Shown here: one piece after another, positions 15,901 through 24,875 of the stretch
How positions within the stretch are numbered: the stretch's first letter is position 1
How the letters are laid out: every line of letters starts with the position of its first letter
Source of the DNA: Nitzschia sp. DOCU1
Taxonomy: Eukaryota > Bacillariophyta > Bacillariophyceae > Bacillariales > Bacillariaceae
Direction of reading: 5' to 3'
DNA length: 64,000 nt
Assembly: GCA_951394045.1 (NCBI GenBank)
Contig: OX595996.1
Coordinates: 1,178,001 to 1,242,000 of the forward strand
Translations under genes and position numbers: made by a program
The notes under the pieces: model-generated
The model's input: the letters and a program-made list of their open reading frames with translations, nothing else
What the model was told of the DNA's origin: nothing
The model's database searches: none

Positions 15901-15960
15901 ATATATGCGCGTTATTTACGCGCGGGGAAAGACGTTCACAAAATGAACGATCTGCAGTAG
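12946..15960 (+). CDS. Pol protein of retrotransposon B, damaged
   Basis: 1004 residues from ATG 12946. Protease has LVDSGCTGTIIL, but then YDIIL joins directly to EVPMREFG. Against A's Pol about 24 residues, including the conserved GLDLL part, are missing. Reverse transcriptase has TYLDDVLIVS, RNase H has IYTDASKYQLGGVI, and integrase has an HHCC finger and D, D, E residues in CVDTIGPY, TYDAGPEF and NAILERVH. The C-terminal GPY/F region is absent. After NNKRENEH the reading frame passes into 71 bp of element A LTR sequence and stops at a TAG in B's own 3' LTR. Both lesions would be expected to cripple protein function. Confidence 0.88.
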   Translation: MAAQCPAECHILSSLHRPRKRQKTQRSPEVLILVPSTVPGGAPMVLRGLVDSGCTGTIILNDFTARRKTWKDRTGQWTTKGGTFCTTKKAKIPLIFADFTRQKQIEWECHVDTQSKSKRENYDIILEVPMREFGALRDRSRAMEVYNLSQEAESTAELAKRTAEILDAHYEKANLEQLCKEQSHLSEAEQGDLLRLLRKYETLFDGTLGEWKGTDIELELKDDAKPYHARPFPIPQVHEGAMRREVERLCALGVLEEDNDSEWGAPSFIIPKKNGTVRFISDFRKLNTMLKRKPYPIPKIQDMLLKLQGFQYASSLDLNMGYYTIRLSPAASKLCTIVLPFGKYKYKRLPMGVAGSPDIFQAKMSSLMAGLEFVRTYLDDVLIVSSSTFNDHLTKLEKALARIAKAGLKINAQKSFFGRGEIEYLGYWVTREGVQPLPKKVDSILAMKAPKNRKELRGFIGLVNYYRDMWRRRSHVLAPLTSMTSKNVPWRWGEEQQKAFDEAKRIISKEAILAFPNFLKRFVIYTDASKYQLGGVITQDGRPLAFYSRKLTDAQTRYTTTERELLSIVETLKEFRTILLGQKITIYTDHKNLLFNDLKTERVLRWRLLIEEYGANIEYIKGVNNVVADVLSRYPRSDTPVVPVSAPTREQAHELFAGDRLPADLFPLSFRIIAEYQQRDLQMQQLTESHPDVTRKIFRGGEQLICYKNKIYIPRILRNHVINWYHEYLMHPGELRTAETIAQHLYWPGIKADVKRVVQRCDPCQKGKTKRLKYGKLPEKLAEAQPWEHLCVDTIGPYKIRQKGKKPLEFMALTFIDPATGWFEMTEIKNKQADNIANMVEKQWLSRYPWPELITYDAGPEFKAEFQELIKKEYAIKAKPSSKRNPQSNAILERVHGTIGNMIRTFNFDNVDDDEPFAGLVSAVCFGIRSTYHTTLKATPGQLVFGRDMIFPIQHQADWQMIEEQKQRRIAENNKRENEHIRMNRIYARYLRAGKDVHKMNDLQ
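15882..15952 (+). repeat. 71-bp fragment of element A LTR between B pol and B 3' LTR
   Basis: Identical to the sequence immediately left of B's 5' LTR (10958-11028), ending in the same GATC. It is therefore a second copy of B's left flank inside B, before the 3' LTR. It adds the last pol codons (MNRIYARYLRAGKDV and following). Confidence 0.9.
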
Positions 15961-16472
15961 GCACGATAATGCCTGAAATGGCGTGACAGGACTAACAGGA
16001 CTAATGTAGACTAACAGGACTGGCTATAACGCATAGCATCTAACCTAACATACGTATGTACAAATATATACTGCCGACGGACGGACACAGAGGCCACGTG
16101 ACGTCGTCGAGCATGCCGGATGGCGCGCTTGCGCACAGAAAGTGCGACACACATATATGGTCGGAGCGAGGCGACGACGATGTCTATCTTGATGCTAGTC
16201 TTGACGCTAGGCGTCAGGACCTAGGGTCATGCTATAGGTGCTAGAAGGTCATAGGATGCTAGGCGTCACTAACTAGAGCAGTCACAAAGAAACACAACAC
16301 TGCTAGTTAGGGACGGGCATGTCTTACCTTCTTGACAACTATCTTGTCTACTAAGATATATAGTCGTGATCACGATCAGATGGGAAGATGGAGTCGATGC
16401 AACGATAGATCTACTTTTAAAATAGTCTCACAATTTCCAAAAACAATCTACTGCAGTTTCTAGCCTAGTGCA
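15953..16472 (+). repeat. 3' LTR of element B
   Basis: 520 bp, two substitutions from the 5' copy. Confidence 0.9.
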
Positions 16473-16612
16473 GATCGGTCGCAAATATTTGAAAGACGAA
16501 AATCTTTCGTCTCGTCAATCTTGTTGTTGGAATGAATGCAAAATAGATGTAACATAGGTCTCACAATTACTATTGTCTTCTACTTTTATTTCGTCACCCC
16601 CGGGATAGGGCA
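16473..16612 (+). repeat. 3' LTR of element A, distal part
   Basis: Begins with the right GATC target duplication, then 136 bp identical to the end of A's 5' LTR, including the 8-bp stem-loop, and ends GGGCA. Confidence 0.9.
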
Positions 16613-16617
16613 CATAC
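16613..16617. repeat. Target-site duplication of element A, right copy
   Basis: CATAC following the terminal CA; matches 5342-5346. Confidence 0.85.
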
Positions 16618-17080
16618 AATTGCGTATATAAAAGCAATGCACAGTCTGGATTAGCTCGTATCAAAAACCAATTGCGCGAAATAGCCTAAGCACTGATTAA
16701 GGTATGATATACAGGATTGTACGTAAAATCAAATGCGCTGATCGAATTCACTGCTAAGTAAAATTAATTGCGCGATTCACTCTAAAATACGGTTGTATAC
16801 TAAATTAAAGTCGCCGTTTTGAGGATTTCGAAAGAAAACTAAATGACGTGTTGGCGCTATGAATTTATACCGTGATGCATGAACAAAATGGATCGATCAT
16901 TAAGTAATATTGAGAGCACATGATGCGCAGCGATTTAGAGTTCATGTGTCAACATACAGGAACGGTTACATGGACTATTCACCTAATATGCGCTGAACTA
17001 GCTCACTGAAATTAATTGGGCGATACATAGTGAAAGTCAGCGATTGAGCGAGTCATCAATTCATTGTGGAACCAGATCCG
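16618..17080. other. Non-coding stretch with recurring TGCGC / TTCACTG motifs
   Basis: No gene seen. A strong TATA-like TATATAAAAG lies near 16625. Short motifs such as AATTGCGCGA, ATGCGCTGA and GATTCACT recur. They resemble the intergenic sequence around 3040, 4270 and 19770. The last five bases (ATCCG, 17076-17080) are the TRIM's left target duplication. Confidence 0.35.
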
Positions 17081-17141
17081 TGCCATATACCTTAAGTACT
17101 AGAAAAGTACTAAGGTTACAACCCCTTTTGCGCATAGGGCA
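17081..17141 (+). repeat. Left 61-bp terminal repeat of the TRIM
   Basis: Contains the inverted repeat CTTAAGTACT / AGTACTAAG around a short A-rich loop. Identical to 17563-17623. Confidence 0.85.
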
Positions 17142-17142
17142 T

Positions 17143-17154
17143 AGTGAATTCACT
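17143..17154 (+). promoter_or_regulatory. 12-bp palindrome at the primer-binding position of the TRIM
   Basis: AGTGAATTCACT, a perfect palindrome one base after the left terminal repeat. Confidence 0.5.
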
Positions 17155-17562
17155 GCCGCTCTACGTAGGATTCTACACTAAAGTAGAAAAATTCAGTAGA
17201 GGAGGGGTACAAACAGACTCGCAGAAAGACGAGGTCTGAGGTTCGAATCCATAGCAAAAAAGCAAAAAAAATGGAGCCCTCACGAAAAGGGGGGATAGAG
17301 AACCATCCCACAAATGCAAAAGAAAGCGGGGGAAGCAAAATCTGAAAAAGGGGGCATCCCACCCAACCCACCCAAAAATATGGGGGAGTGACGAGGAAAC
17401 CCAAGCAACGCATGACACCACTGCGCAGGGAAAAAAATCACTTCGGAGCGCAACGCACGAAGCCCCGCGAAGGTGCGCGATCAGCACTGCCATGCCACAA
17501 GAGCACAAAAAGGCGGTAAAAAGACACGCAACAAGCGTAATGTCGCTGATCTTGGGGGAGCA

Positions 17563-17623
17563 TGCCATATACCTTAAGTACTAGAAAAGTACTAAGGTTA
17601 CAACCCCTTTTGCGCATAGGGCA
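17563..17623 (+). repeat. Right 61-bp terminal repeat of the TRIM
   Basis: Identical to the left copy; followed by the ATCCG target duplication. Confidence 0.85.
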
Positions 17624-17688
17624 ATCCGTCACAACCTCATAATCCAGGAGACAGTGCACTAGAAACCCAACAAAGACCCAACAGCAAA

Positions 17689-19703
17689 ATGGCACGATAT
17701 CCTACCCCTGACGAAGAGATGGCACTGGTGCAAGATTTCGAGAGTGCATTACATTCTTGCATTTTTGTCGACGGAGAGGGCGTGCATCATCCTCTTGTGT
17801 GTAGTGTCTGCGATACAATGGAGAAAGAAGGCAGATATTTCGAATGGATGAAAGTAAAGGAATTGTCAAAAGTCGGAGCAGAGGCTGGAATGACACATCA
17901 GAAAGTGGAAACTGTTTATCCAGTGACTTTGGTTGCGCATTACAAAGTACCTAATTGCCCTCTCCTAGGACACCTTGTGCTCTCCCCACGAAGTATAATT
18001 GACGAAAGCACGGAATCCATCGCGCTTTGCAACCAATGCAAAGATCATTTCACAACAAATTCAAAAAAAACCCATAACCACCGATATCCTCCCAGTGACG
18101 CAATAATTATGGGCTATATGATCGGAACTCCCCCTACAGAGCTGACCTGCCTGAACGAAGTAGAACTTGCAATGGTGAGTACGGTACGCGCTTCATGTCA
18201 GACCTGGATTTATTTTGGGGGATGCCACCAACATATCCAAGGATGGCATACCTTTTACGACCATCAGCCACAAAACATTGTCGGACACTTGAGCAATCTC
18301 AATGAAGCCGGACTGAGGGGGCAGCTTTTGGTTGTATTATGCGGTCCTTTCACTTCTCAACAGGCAGCCATTGCACGTCGTCGGGTGCTGATCGACCCAG
18401 ACAAAATAATACAGGCATTCAATTGGTTGAAAGAAAATAACTTTAACTACAAAGATATGGAAATTCCATCTGAAATCACGCAACCATATATTCATGAAGA
18501 AAATATGTAAGTGGCTTTGCGCTTTCAATTAAAGCCCAAATAGAAAGAATACCAGGTAATACATAATTCACTGCGCATGCTCATTATATACCAACAATTG
18601 TGTCGCAGGCAACAGACAGATTTGCAAGCAGGGCAAAATGTCATCTTGGAAAATCAGGTACACATCACTATCGTTCTTCCAGATGGGTCAAACGCAAATG
18701 AATTGACTGCGGGATTTAAATCACAAACCGAATTCCGAGAGTATGTCATGCAAAAATTTCCAGAAGGAAATTTCAATGCGACCATTCATTCTCGACCAAG
18801 CACTACAGCTGTCCTCCCAGACTACGATGGTACTGGATTGGCACGAGCCTTTCCTTTGTTGTTTCCTTATGGCCATGTGTTGTGCGCACTTATTTACGAA
18901 AGTTTCATTCTGGGGACCGATCAGATCCTATTCCTGGCGGGGCTATTGTCATTCGGAGTTCGGGCAATTGGTCAATTAAAAACACTCTGCCGGTGAGCAA
19001 TGTCCATCTAAAAGATCTGTGGGAATTTTGCTCCGATGCGGATGCTGCTACGAGGACATACAAGGTAGATCCTTTTCTTGTTCTTTTTGGGGGGTGTGAA
19101 TTAATGATGAGTGACAACTTTGATGTCAAAAATGGAATCGCAAATGGGACCTGTGGCCGGTTTGTTCGAGCAGTCAAAAAACCTAATGCGATTGTCACTC
19201 CCATGAAGGTGCATGGTCGGTGGGTCAACACGATAGATGTCCATGACGTTGACCACATTGAAATGAAGTATGACGAGATGCATGGGCCAGCATTCGTGGG
19301 AAAATTTAAAATTTTTCCAAGCACAAAACCTGTGAAAGTACACTTTCCTTGCCCAAAGGAGATGGATTCTTCAGGACGCAGTCATATCAACATGGATTTG
19401 GCACACCTTCCCATTGTTTTGAACTATGCAACGACAGTACACAAACTGCAAGGGAAATCTGTTGACAATCTGGTCATTGTGGAATGGTGTCGAACACGCA
19501 ACTGGGCCTATGTTGTCCTGTCAAGAGTACGCACTTTAGCTGGGCTCTTTCTAACATCTGCCCTTCCTGACGATATTTCATTTACTCCGTCCCTAGAATA
19601 TCTAACGATGATGGATCAATTTCGATCTTCCATTTTGTCCACTGCCCTGTCTGAGGAACGCAGTGCATTCTTATCATCTGAATTGCTGCCAGCCAATAAT
19701 TAA
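17689..19703 (+). pseudogene. Internally deleted Helitron-type gene (N-terminal domain plus Pif1 helicase C-terminus)
   Basis: Exon 1 (17689-18506) encodes about 273 residues of the type found at the N-terminus of Helitron/Pif1-like proteins (DUF6570-like by my reading; VVLCGPFTSQQ, WLKENNFNY). A 102-nt GTAAGT...GCAG intron (18507-18608) joins in frame to an exon ending ARAFPLLFPYGH, the edge of the Helitron replication-initiator region. After that the frame changes. 18882-19703 encodes a Pif1-type helicase C-terminus with DNFDVKNGIANGTCG, TTVHKLQGKSVD and YVVLSRVRTL. The HUH initiator domain and helicase motifs I-IV are missing, so a large internal deletion plus frameshift is likely. The TRIM sits 66 bp upstream of the start. 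Confidence 0.75.
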
Positions 19704-20653
19704 TGAAAACCATTTAATTTTAGATTTTCCCGGTGGTGCAACTGCGTTGTCAAACAGTCCAATTCCATTGTGCGCATTGATTTTATATTTTCTGCCCGTG
19801 TGGTCTGCTTTTGTAGTGCGCATTGATTTATCAAACATTTATGCCCCATTTTTCCATACCTGGTACTCCTTCAAGACTACCGAGAACGATGTCTCAACAA
19901 TCGTCACAGACGTAGCCCAGAGACATCGTATGTCACCCTTTGGGACAGTTTGTTCGCGTTCAACTTATAAGTAAGACGGACAAGGCCAGACGCCCACGTG
20001 CTTTGTTTTTTAAGTATTGCGAGGATGGCAGGAGAGCAAGCCCACCATACACATAATAGCTTTGTTAAACCAGGAACAGGTGATATTTTTTCTCGTTTAA
20101 CGAGGGGCATAGAAAAATTTGAAAACGCGATCTAAAAAATGGCCCCAAGGATCCCTCCCCAAACCCCTCCTATGCTGACGAGGTAGGTCTAGCCTCGGAT
20201 GCAGCCAATGTTTCCAAAAAGTGTGTATGTAACGTAGTAGGGTGCTGTACTCTATATTAAAAGGCCTTTGTTTGAATAACATCCTCGCGAATCGCAGGAG
20301 TCCAGTCCCGGTCCTGTCATCCAGTCATCCAAGAAAGAAGCCGGAATTGTCCATTTTTTTTGGGCTCGATGCCAGATTGTGTCAACAAGCAAGACGCGGA
20401 ACTTATGCCCCAACACCACGGCACGACCGAGGGCTTGTGGGCGCATCATCTGTTTCATCCAATCTCACATAAGCCAGATCGATGACCCAGAACACCACGA
20501 CCCACAAGATACGATCCAACACAAGATCCATGACACTGCTTGTGGGCCCAACGTCCAAACAACAAACAACCTTCGATCTCACAATCTTGACTTCTGTCAA
20601 TTACAAACGACCACTCCATCGACCAACCAACTAAAAATCTTTTAACAAACAAA
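19704..20653. other. Gene-free stretch
   Basis: No supported gene. TGTGCGCATTGATTT-like sequence occurs twice (about 19768 and 19817). I could not identify a Helitron 3' end (CTRR with hairpin) here. The last 100 bp are A/C-rich, consistent with the 5' leader of the gene at 20654. Confidence 0.35.
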
Positions 20654-20911
20654 ATGACCTGGTCCGAAGAAGAAATCGCAGCGTTCAAGGCCCGACGTGC
20701 CCAGGGTGAAGGAGACCAAGGCAAGGTAGACGACTTTGTCAACTCAGATCAAGCGAAGGCCAGCCCCCGACGATCGTCTGCTAGCAGCCCCCGCAAGTGG
20801 ACGCCAACCCCCACCGCTGAGAACAAGCGCACGGATGAATGGCTTGGCAGCCCAGGCACTGCCAGAAGATCTTGGAAACCCAAGGCCAAGCCTACTGTTC
20901 CCGACCTTTAA
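20654..20911 (+). CDS. Small VDDFV-module protein, copy 1
   Basis: 85 residues starting MTWSEEEIAAFKARRAQGEG, hydrophilic and probably unfolded. Ordered motifs are GKVDDFV (about 23-29), SPRRSSASSPRKWTP (about 36-50), DEWLGSPG and RRSWKPK. It ends in VPDL. It is a close paralog of 21886-22152 (-) and 23236-23511 (+). The motif order matches the repeat unit in the 702-residue protein at 42507. No signal peptide or membrane segment. I know no function. ATG choice is supported by conservation of MTWS[EQ]EEI in all three copies. Confidence 0.75.
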   Translation: MTWSEEEIAAFKARRAQGEGDQGKVDDFVNSDQAKASPRRSSASSPRKWTPTPTAENKRTDEWLGSPGTARRSWKPKAKPTVPDL

Positions 20912-21885
20912 ACCTATTTTTTGAGCAGTTTGAAAGTGGGGGGCGCGTTTTATTTGCTCGGGTGGAAGAGTCACTTGACGAGCTTGGGGGATAAAATGAC
21001 GGTACCAATTAATCCATGCTACACACTACACCAATGAAAATATCGACAAATCCAGAATCTAAAGGAATGACTCCTTTGTAGCACAAAAATTAAGCAATAG
21101 ATCAACTGTATCCTAAAAAGAGGCAAGGTTTGAACTAGGCGCTCCGCTTCTTCAGGCTGCCCCCCTCTGCTCTCGGTAGCTCTTGGTCTGATCGGGCCGT
21201 CGTCCTCGACGCGTCATCATTGATGACAATTATAGTACAAGTGCCGAAAGGAATCATGTTGCAAAATCTCAACACCAACACGCCGAAAACAGCACAGTAA
21301 TTTATCGGTAGCAACGAGTTCACTCTCACCAGCACGACGCAATGATATCACCATTATTCCAGGGCCACCATGTGAAACTGATGTTATCGAGCTCTGCCGC
21401 AGAAAGAGGGCTCGATGATAGTACTACTATTCACTGGGACTATCTGTGTGAGGAAGGCTCTGCTGCCAGTACTAATAGTAACAGAAACACTTGATTGAGT
21501 TTCGACTTATCAGCTTTATTGTGCTTCTTTTTGTAGCATTACTACGGAGGAGGCACCTGCTCGATCCAAGCTAAATACCTTCATGTGCTGGTGTGGGTCC
21601 CCACTAGTAGTACCTCCTGCTGGACGAATGCTGCGGTTGCTTGGGTCAGACGAAATGAACAAAAAGTGGTAGTAAAGTTCCTGTTGCAATTTACTAGTAT
21701 ATCGTGGTGCTATTCAAGTATAAGTTTACCGACGAGTTACACCATTATTATCTAGCATATTCCCCAAGTCCCTGCTTTTGGGGTATTCACCAGGAGTATT
21801 ACCGGTACTAGTAGCCTCGTTCTGGTGAGTACGGGAGACCCTGTTGTTGTTCAGGAGTTCTTCAGCACCCCCACCACCAGCAGAA
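20912..21885. other. Gene-free stretch between paralogs
   Basis: No supported gene. Contains many short GTAGTACTACT-like triplet-rich pieces, which recur in other intergenic parts of the window. Confidence 0.35.
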
Positions 21886-22152
21886 TTAGAGGTCGGGAAT
21901 GACAGGCTTGGTAGACTTGACTTTCCACGATCGTCTCGTTCCCATAGGGGTTCCAGCACCAATAAAATCATCGGAGCGTCGGTTCTCGTCGGTAGGCGTT
22001 GGCTTCCATTTGCGGGGGCTGCCAGCCGATGATCTTCGGGGGCTAGCCTTGTCTTGATCGGAACAGACGAAGTCGTCGACTTTGCCGAGGTTTCCCTCGC
22101 CCTGGGCACGTCGGGCCTTGAAAGCGTCGATTTCTTCTTGGGACCAAGTCAT
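21886..22152 (-). CDS. Small VDDFV-module protein, copy 2
   Basis: 88 residues starting MTWSQEEIDAFKARRAQGEG, with KVDDFVCSDQDKASPRRSS, KWKPTP, RRSDDFIGAG and RRSWKVK, and a VIPDL end. Most similar to copy 3, with the same two-residue insertion GAG.PMGT. It lies head-to-head with copy 3, about 1.1 kb apart, on the opposite strand. Unknown function. Purifying selection is suggested because codon-level motifs survive while the flanks differ. Confidence 0.75.
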   Translation of the reverse strand: MTWSQEEIDAFKARRAQGEGNLGKVDDFVCSDQDKASPRRSSAGSPRKWKPTPTDENRRSDDFIGAGTPMGTRRSWKVKSTKPVIPDL

Positions 22153-23235
22153 TTTGTACTGGTTTCAAAAAACGTTGAGGTATGGCGTGTTCGATGGGTC
22201 GGCCGAAGTGAAATTGTGAGAGGTTTCATGAGTTGATTTGAATCTCCTTTCGTGCATTGCTGAAAGGCTGGAAACAATTCGTCGCTGTTCGCCACTGTTT
22301 GGTATCTTGCAGCAGGAAGGATTTATGAAGCCAAGATTTGGATATATGCCTCCGATGGCACCCGTGACTGGGCGGAAACCGGCAAGATCACAGGAATCTT
22401 GGATGACTCCCATTTCGCGCCGGTCGGTCGGCATCGACGACTACGGTAGTCGGTACGAGGAGGGATGGCCACAAGAAAATACCAGTGACGCGAGATGGAA
22501 ATGGCAACAGAACTGAAATCAATCGTCATGAACGTCTCAACAGCAGAAAGCCAGCAGATTGTATGCACAGGAGGTTTCCAACAACTAGTTTAGGGTGCTG
22601 CTGAAATGATGCTTTCTGTGGTCGCGGTGATACTACTGCTCTGCTTAAACGGTAGCACCACTACCGCCGGTACTACTACTAGTAATACAGGAGTGTCGGA
22701 AAGATCCAAAGCTATGATAATGTGACTGGAATACTTTCTATTCTTTCCAGTCTATGATACGTGCAGTAGTACCGCTTGTTGAGCGCTCCCGCTGCATATT
22801 CTCTGTGGGTATAATACTAAGGTGTTCTTTCTCTAGTATTGCCTTTCAAATTCCTAGAGTAGCACGGAGACAGGTACTTTCAGATGCTCGCGACGAAAAA
22901 TGGTTCTCTTTGGTTATTATCTGGCCAAATTTTATAGAGGCTTTTGTTGGTCTTGGCGGAACAAGTATTTATGCGACCGGTCATCATTTAGCCTGAGAAT
23001 TTATATGCCTCAAGACGTCCGGGATTCGGCGACAAGATCAAAATCAGTGGTTCCAAGAGTTCTGATGCCAGAAATCTTTCTTGCTTGGGGCTTGCATCCT
23101 TCGCTTTTCAGAATCTTGTATCTTTCGTCGTTGGTTTGACCTTCAAAGCACCCTCATAATATTTCGAAAGCTGCACTCTGCAACAACCACCTGCCCTTAC
23201 CTTTGCAATCACATTTCCGTGTCGAAATCACAACC
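22153..23235. other. Divergent intergenic region between copies 2 and 3
   Basis: Holds both promoters of the head-to-head pair. Triplet-rich pieces (CTACTACTAGTAATAC near 22672). No credible gene. Confidence 0.35.
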
Positions 23236-23511
23236 ATGACCTGGTCCGAAGAAGAAATCGCAGCGTACAAACAACGTCGCTCTCAAGTCGAGGGAAACAC
23301 TGGCAAGGTCGACGACTTTGTCTGTTCCGATCAAGACAAAGCTAGCCCCCGAAGATCTTCGGCTAGCAGCCCCCGCAAATGGAAGCCAACGCCTACCGAC
23401 GAGAACCGACGCTCCGATGATTTTATTGGTGCTGGAAGCCCTATGGGAACGCGACGATCATGGAAACCGAAGGCTCAGCCAAAACCCGTCGCCCCGGATC
23501 TGAATGAGTAG
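23236..23511 (+). CDS. Small VDDFV-module protein, copy 3
   Basis: 91 residues from ATG 23236; the frame is open a little further upstream without an ATG. Starts MTWSEEEIAAYKQRRSQ, then GKVDDFVCSDQDKASPRRSS, KWKPTP, RRSDDFIGAGSPMGT and RRSWKPK, with a two-residue extension after PDL. Hydrophilic, probably intrinsically disordered. Member of the same local family as 20654 and 21886. Confidence 0.75.
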   Translation: MTWSEEEIAAYKQRRSQVEGNTGKVDDFVCSDQDKASPRRSSASSPRKWKPTPTDENRRSDDFIGAGSPMGTRRSWKPKAQPKPVAPDLNE

Positions 23512-24600
23512 AGCCTCTATTGTGGCGGCGAATCGGGTCTACACCCCCGGAGATCATGTATGATGTGTAAAATAGTAACGAAAATAACCAAATAGCGCAA
23601 GGGCTTCCTACACTACCAGCCTTACCCATCATTGATTGTAATAGGATTGAACGACACCGACGTTTGCAGTCCCAAGCAATACGCTTCTTCCTACTTGCCG
23701 TATGAACCTTCGGCCTGGGGAACTGGGCAATGAGTAGTATCAAGGAATCCAAAAGTACAATGTTGTTGTGCTGCGTCTTCGGAGTCGTTGCCGTAACCCT
23801 TGGTCTAGAGTAGACTACTACCGGTAGTTGACCAAGGAAGGCGCATGCATCCTCTCTCAAACGTTCTCGCGCTCGCTGGTATTCTTTGAGTAATACGAAT
23901 CGACAGGATGAAAGTTCACGACCTCGCTAGAGAGGTCAAAAACCCAAGGGCGAAGGAGAAAGAGAGACTTGTTGAAACAAAAGACCTACTGCTGAAGCAT
24001 CGTCGCTTTCAATTTACTTCAGAAGCAGCTGCCCACCATCAAGAGCACATCGAGCCCGAAAATTTCAGCGAAGCTGCTAGGAACTGAAGGATAGAAGAGA
24101 TCGGGTCAGGCGAACAAGCACGACGGCAATCAACCGAAAGGACGGCAGCAACTTGTGTTTGAAAAACAGGTGGGCGGCAGCAGGACAGAGTTTGCATGAC
24201 GAGTCGGTGGACTAGTTAGTATATTATACCGGGTCGATGCCGGGTGCCGGCCGCTTCTACTGGTTGTGACTTTCCTCCCCATGGCAGAGGACTAGGAGAT
24301 GCTCCCCAAGCAGTAGAAACTGTACCTGGTAGTATCTTAGTTCCAACGTTCCCGCCCCAAGTCGCAACGCTATCGCGTACATGAAACTGAATTTACCCGC
24401 AAAATGTGATTTACTTAAGTAATATTACTCGCATGAACAGCGAGTCAGTCCCGACCATGGTATCTCCTTGGTATTTTCGGTTGAAGCATCCGTCTCATAG
24501 CGTTGAACTCCAGTTTCTCTCTTTGAACTTTGTGCGCTGACGTGCTTCCTTTTTCTCACCAGCAGCATGGAGGCTTTTCAAAACGAAAGCTCAAACACGG
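23512..24600. other. Mostly gene-free stretch left of the mariner-type element
   Basis: Apart from the small frame at 23908 I see no gene. The sequence directly left of the TA at 24601 is the transposon's target. Confidence 0.3.
23908..24087 (+). CDS. Possible 59-residue protein
   Basis: ATG 23908 to TGA 24087. Charged and helical in character, beginning MKVHDLAREVKNPRAKEKER. Codon composition looks coding, but there is no family match that I recognise and no further support. Confidence 0.25.
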   Translation: MKVHDLAREVKNPRAKEKERLVETKDLLLKHRRFQFTSEAAAHHQEHIEPENFSEAARN

Positions 24601-24602
24601 TA

Positions 24603-24739
24603 TTATCGTTCCAATCCTTCTGAGAACGAAAAAATAAAAAAACAGAATTCCGAAAGTCTGTTTCGAGAACCCACCCCCCAGGCACCCGAACCGAACTCGC
24701 CAGATCTCCGATGGGGGGGGGGGGGGTCGGCGGGAAAAT
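24603..24739 (+). repeat. Left terminal inverted repeat
   Basis: Matches the reverse complement of 27575-27712 almost perfectly. The G run is 14 here and 15 in the right copy, and one C/A difference follows it. Confidence 0.88.
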
Positions 24740-24875
24740 CTAGAGCCATCGCGCAAGTTAGCCCTGTAGACCATAGTAGACATCCAACGGTTGAAACAAA
24801 ATTTCTGTTGCTCTCACAAAATCGGCGACGATTACATCTAACAAGACTGTTTACAAGACAACCAACGGCTCTGAA

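Larger units (their letters stand above)
11029..16472 (+). mobile_element. Ty3/gypsy-type LTR retrotransposon B, nested in A's 3' LTR, defective
   Basis: Bounded by 520-bp LTRs (TGCAGTAGGC...CCTAGTGCA) that differ at two positions (11133/16057 and 11137/16061). It carries a 4-bp target duplication, GATC. Gag and pol share a frame with one TGA between them. The 3' end is aberrant: pol stops being B sequence near 15881, and 71 bp of element A's LTR sit between pol and B's 3' LTR. No polypurine tract remains before the 3' LTR. Protease lacks a segment that A has. The element should be unable to move by itself. Confidence 0.9.
17081..17623 (+). mobile_element. TRIM-like miniature LTR element, 543 bp
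   Basis: Two identical 61-bp direct repeats (17081-17141 and 17563-17623), starting TGCC and ending GGGCA, enclose 421 bp. Five bases, ATCCG, are duplicated outside (17076-17080 and 17624-17628). A polypurine tract GGGGGAG (17554-17560) stands just before the right repeat, and a palindrome follows the left one. This is the full layout of a terminal-repeat retrotransposon in miniature. The interior has no credible protein. It contains GGTTCGAATCC near 17238, the Pol III B-box/T-loop sequence, next to a CAGAC...GTCTG inverted repeat. Confidence 0.85.

Noticed and set aside
12946..15960. Reading element B as an intact autonomous retrotransposon
   Set aside because: Protease segment missing, pol 3' end replaced by foreign LTR sequence and no polypurine tract.
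17173..17568. 131-codon minus-strand hydrophobic frame inside the TRIM
   Set aside because: TRIM interiors are non-coding; the apparent protein derives from A- and G-rich runs.
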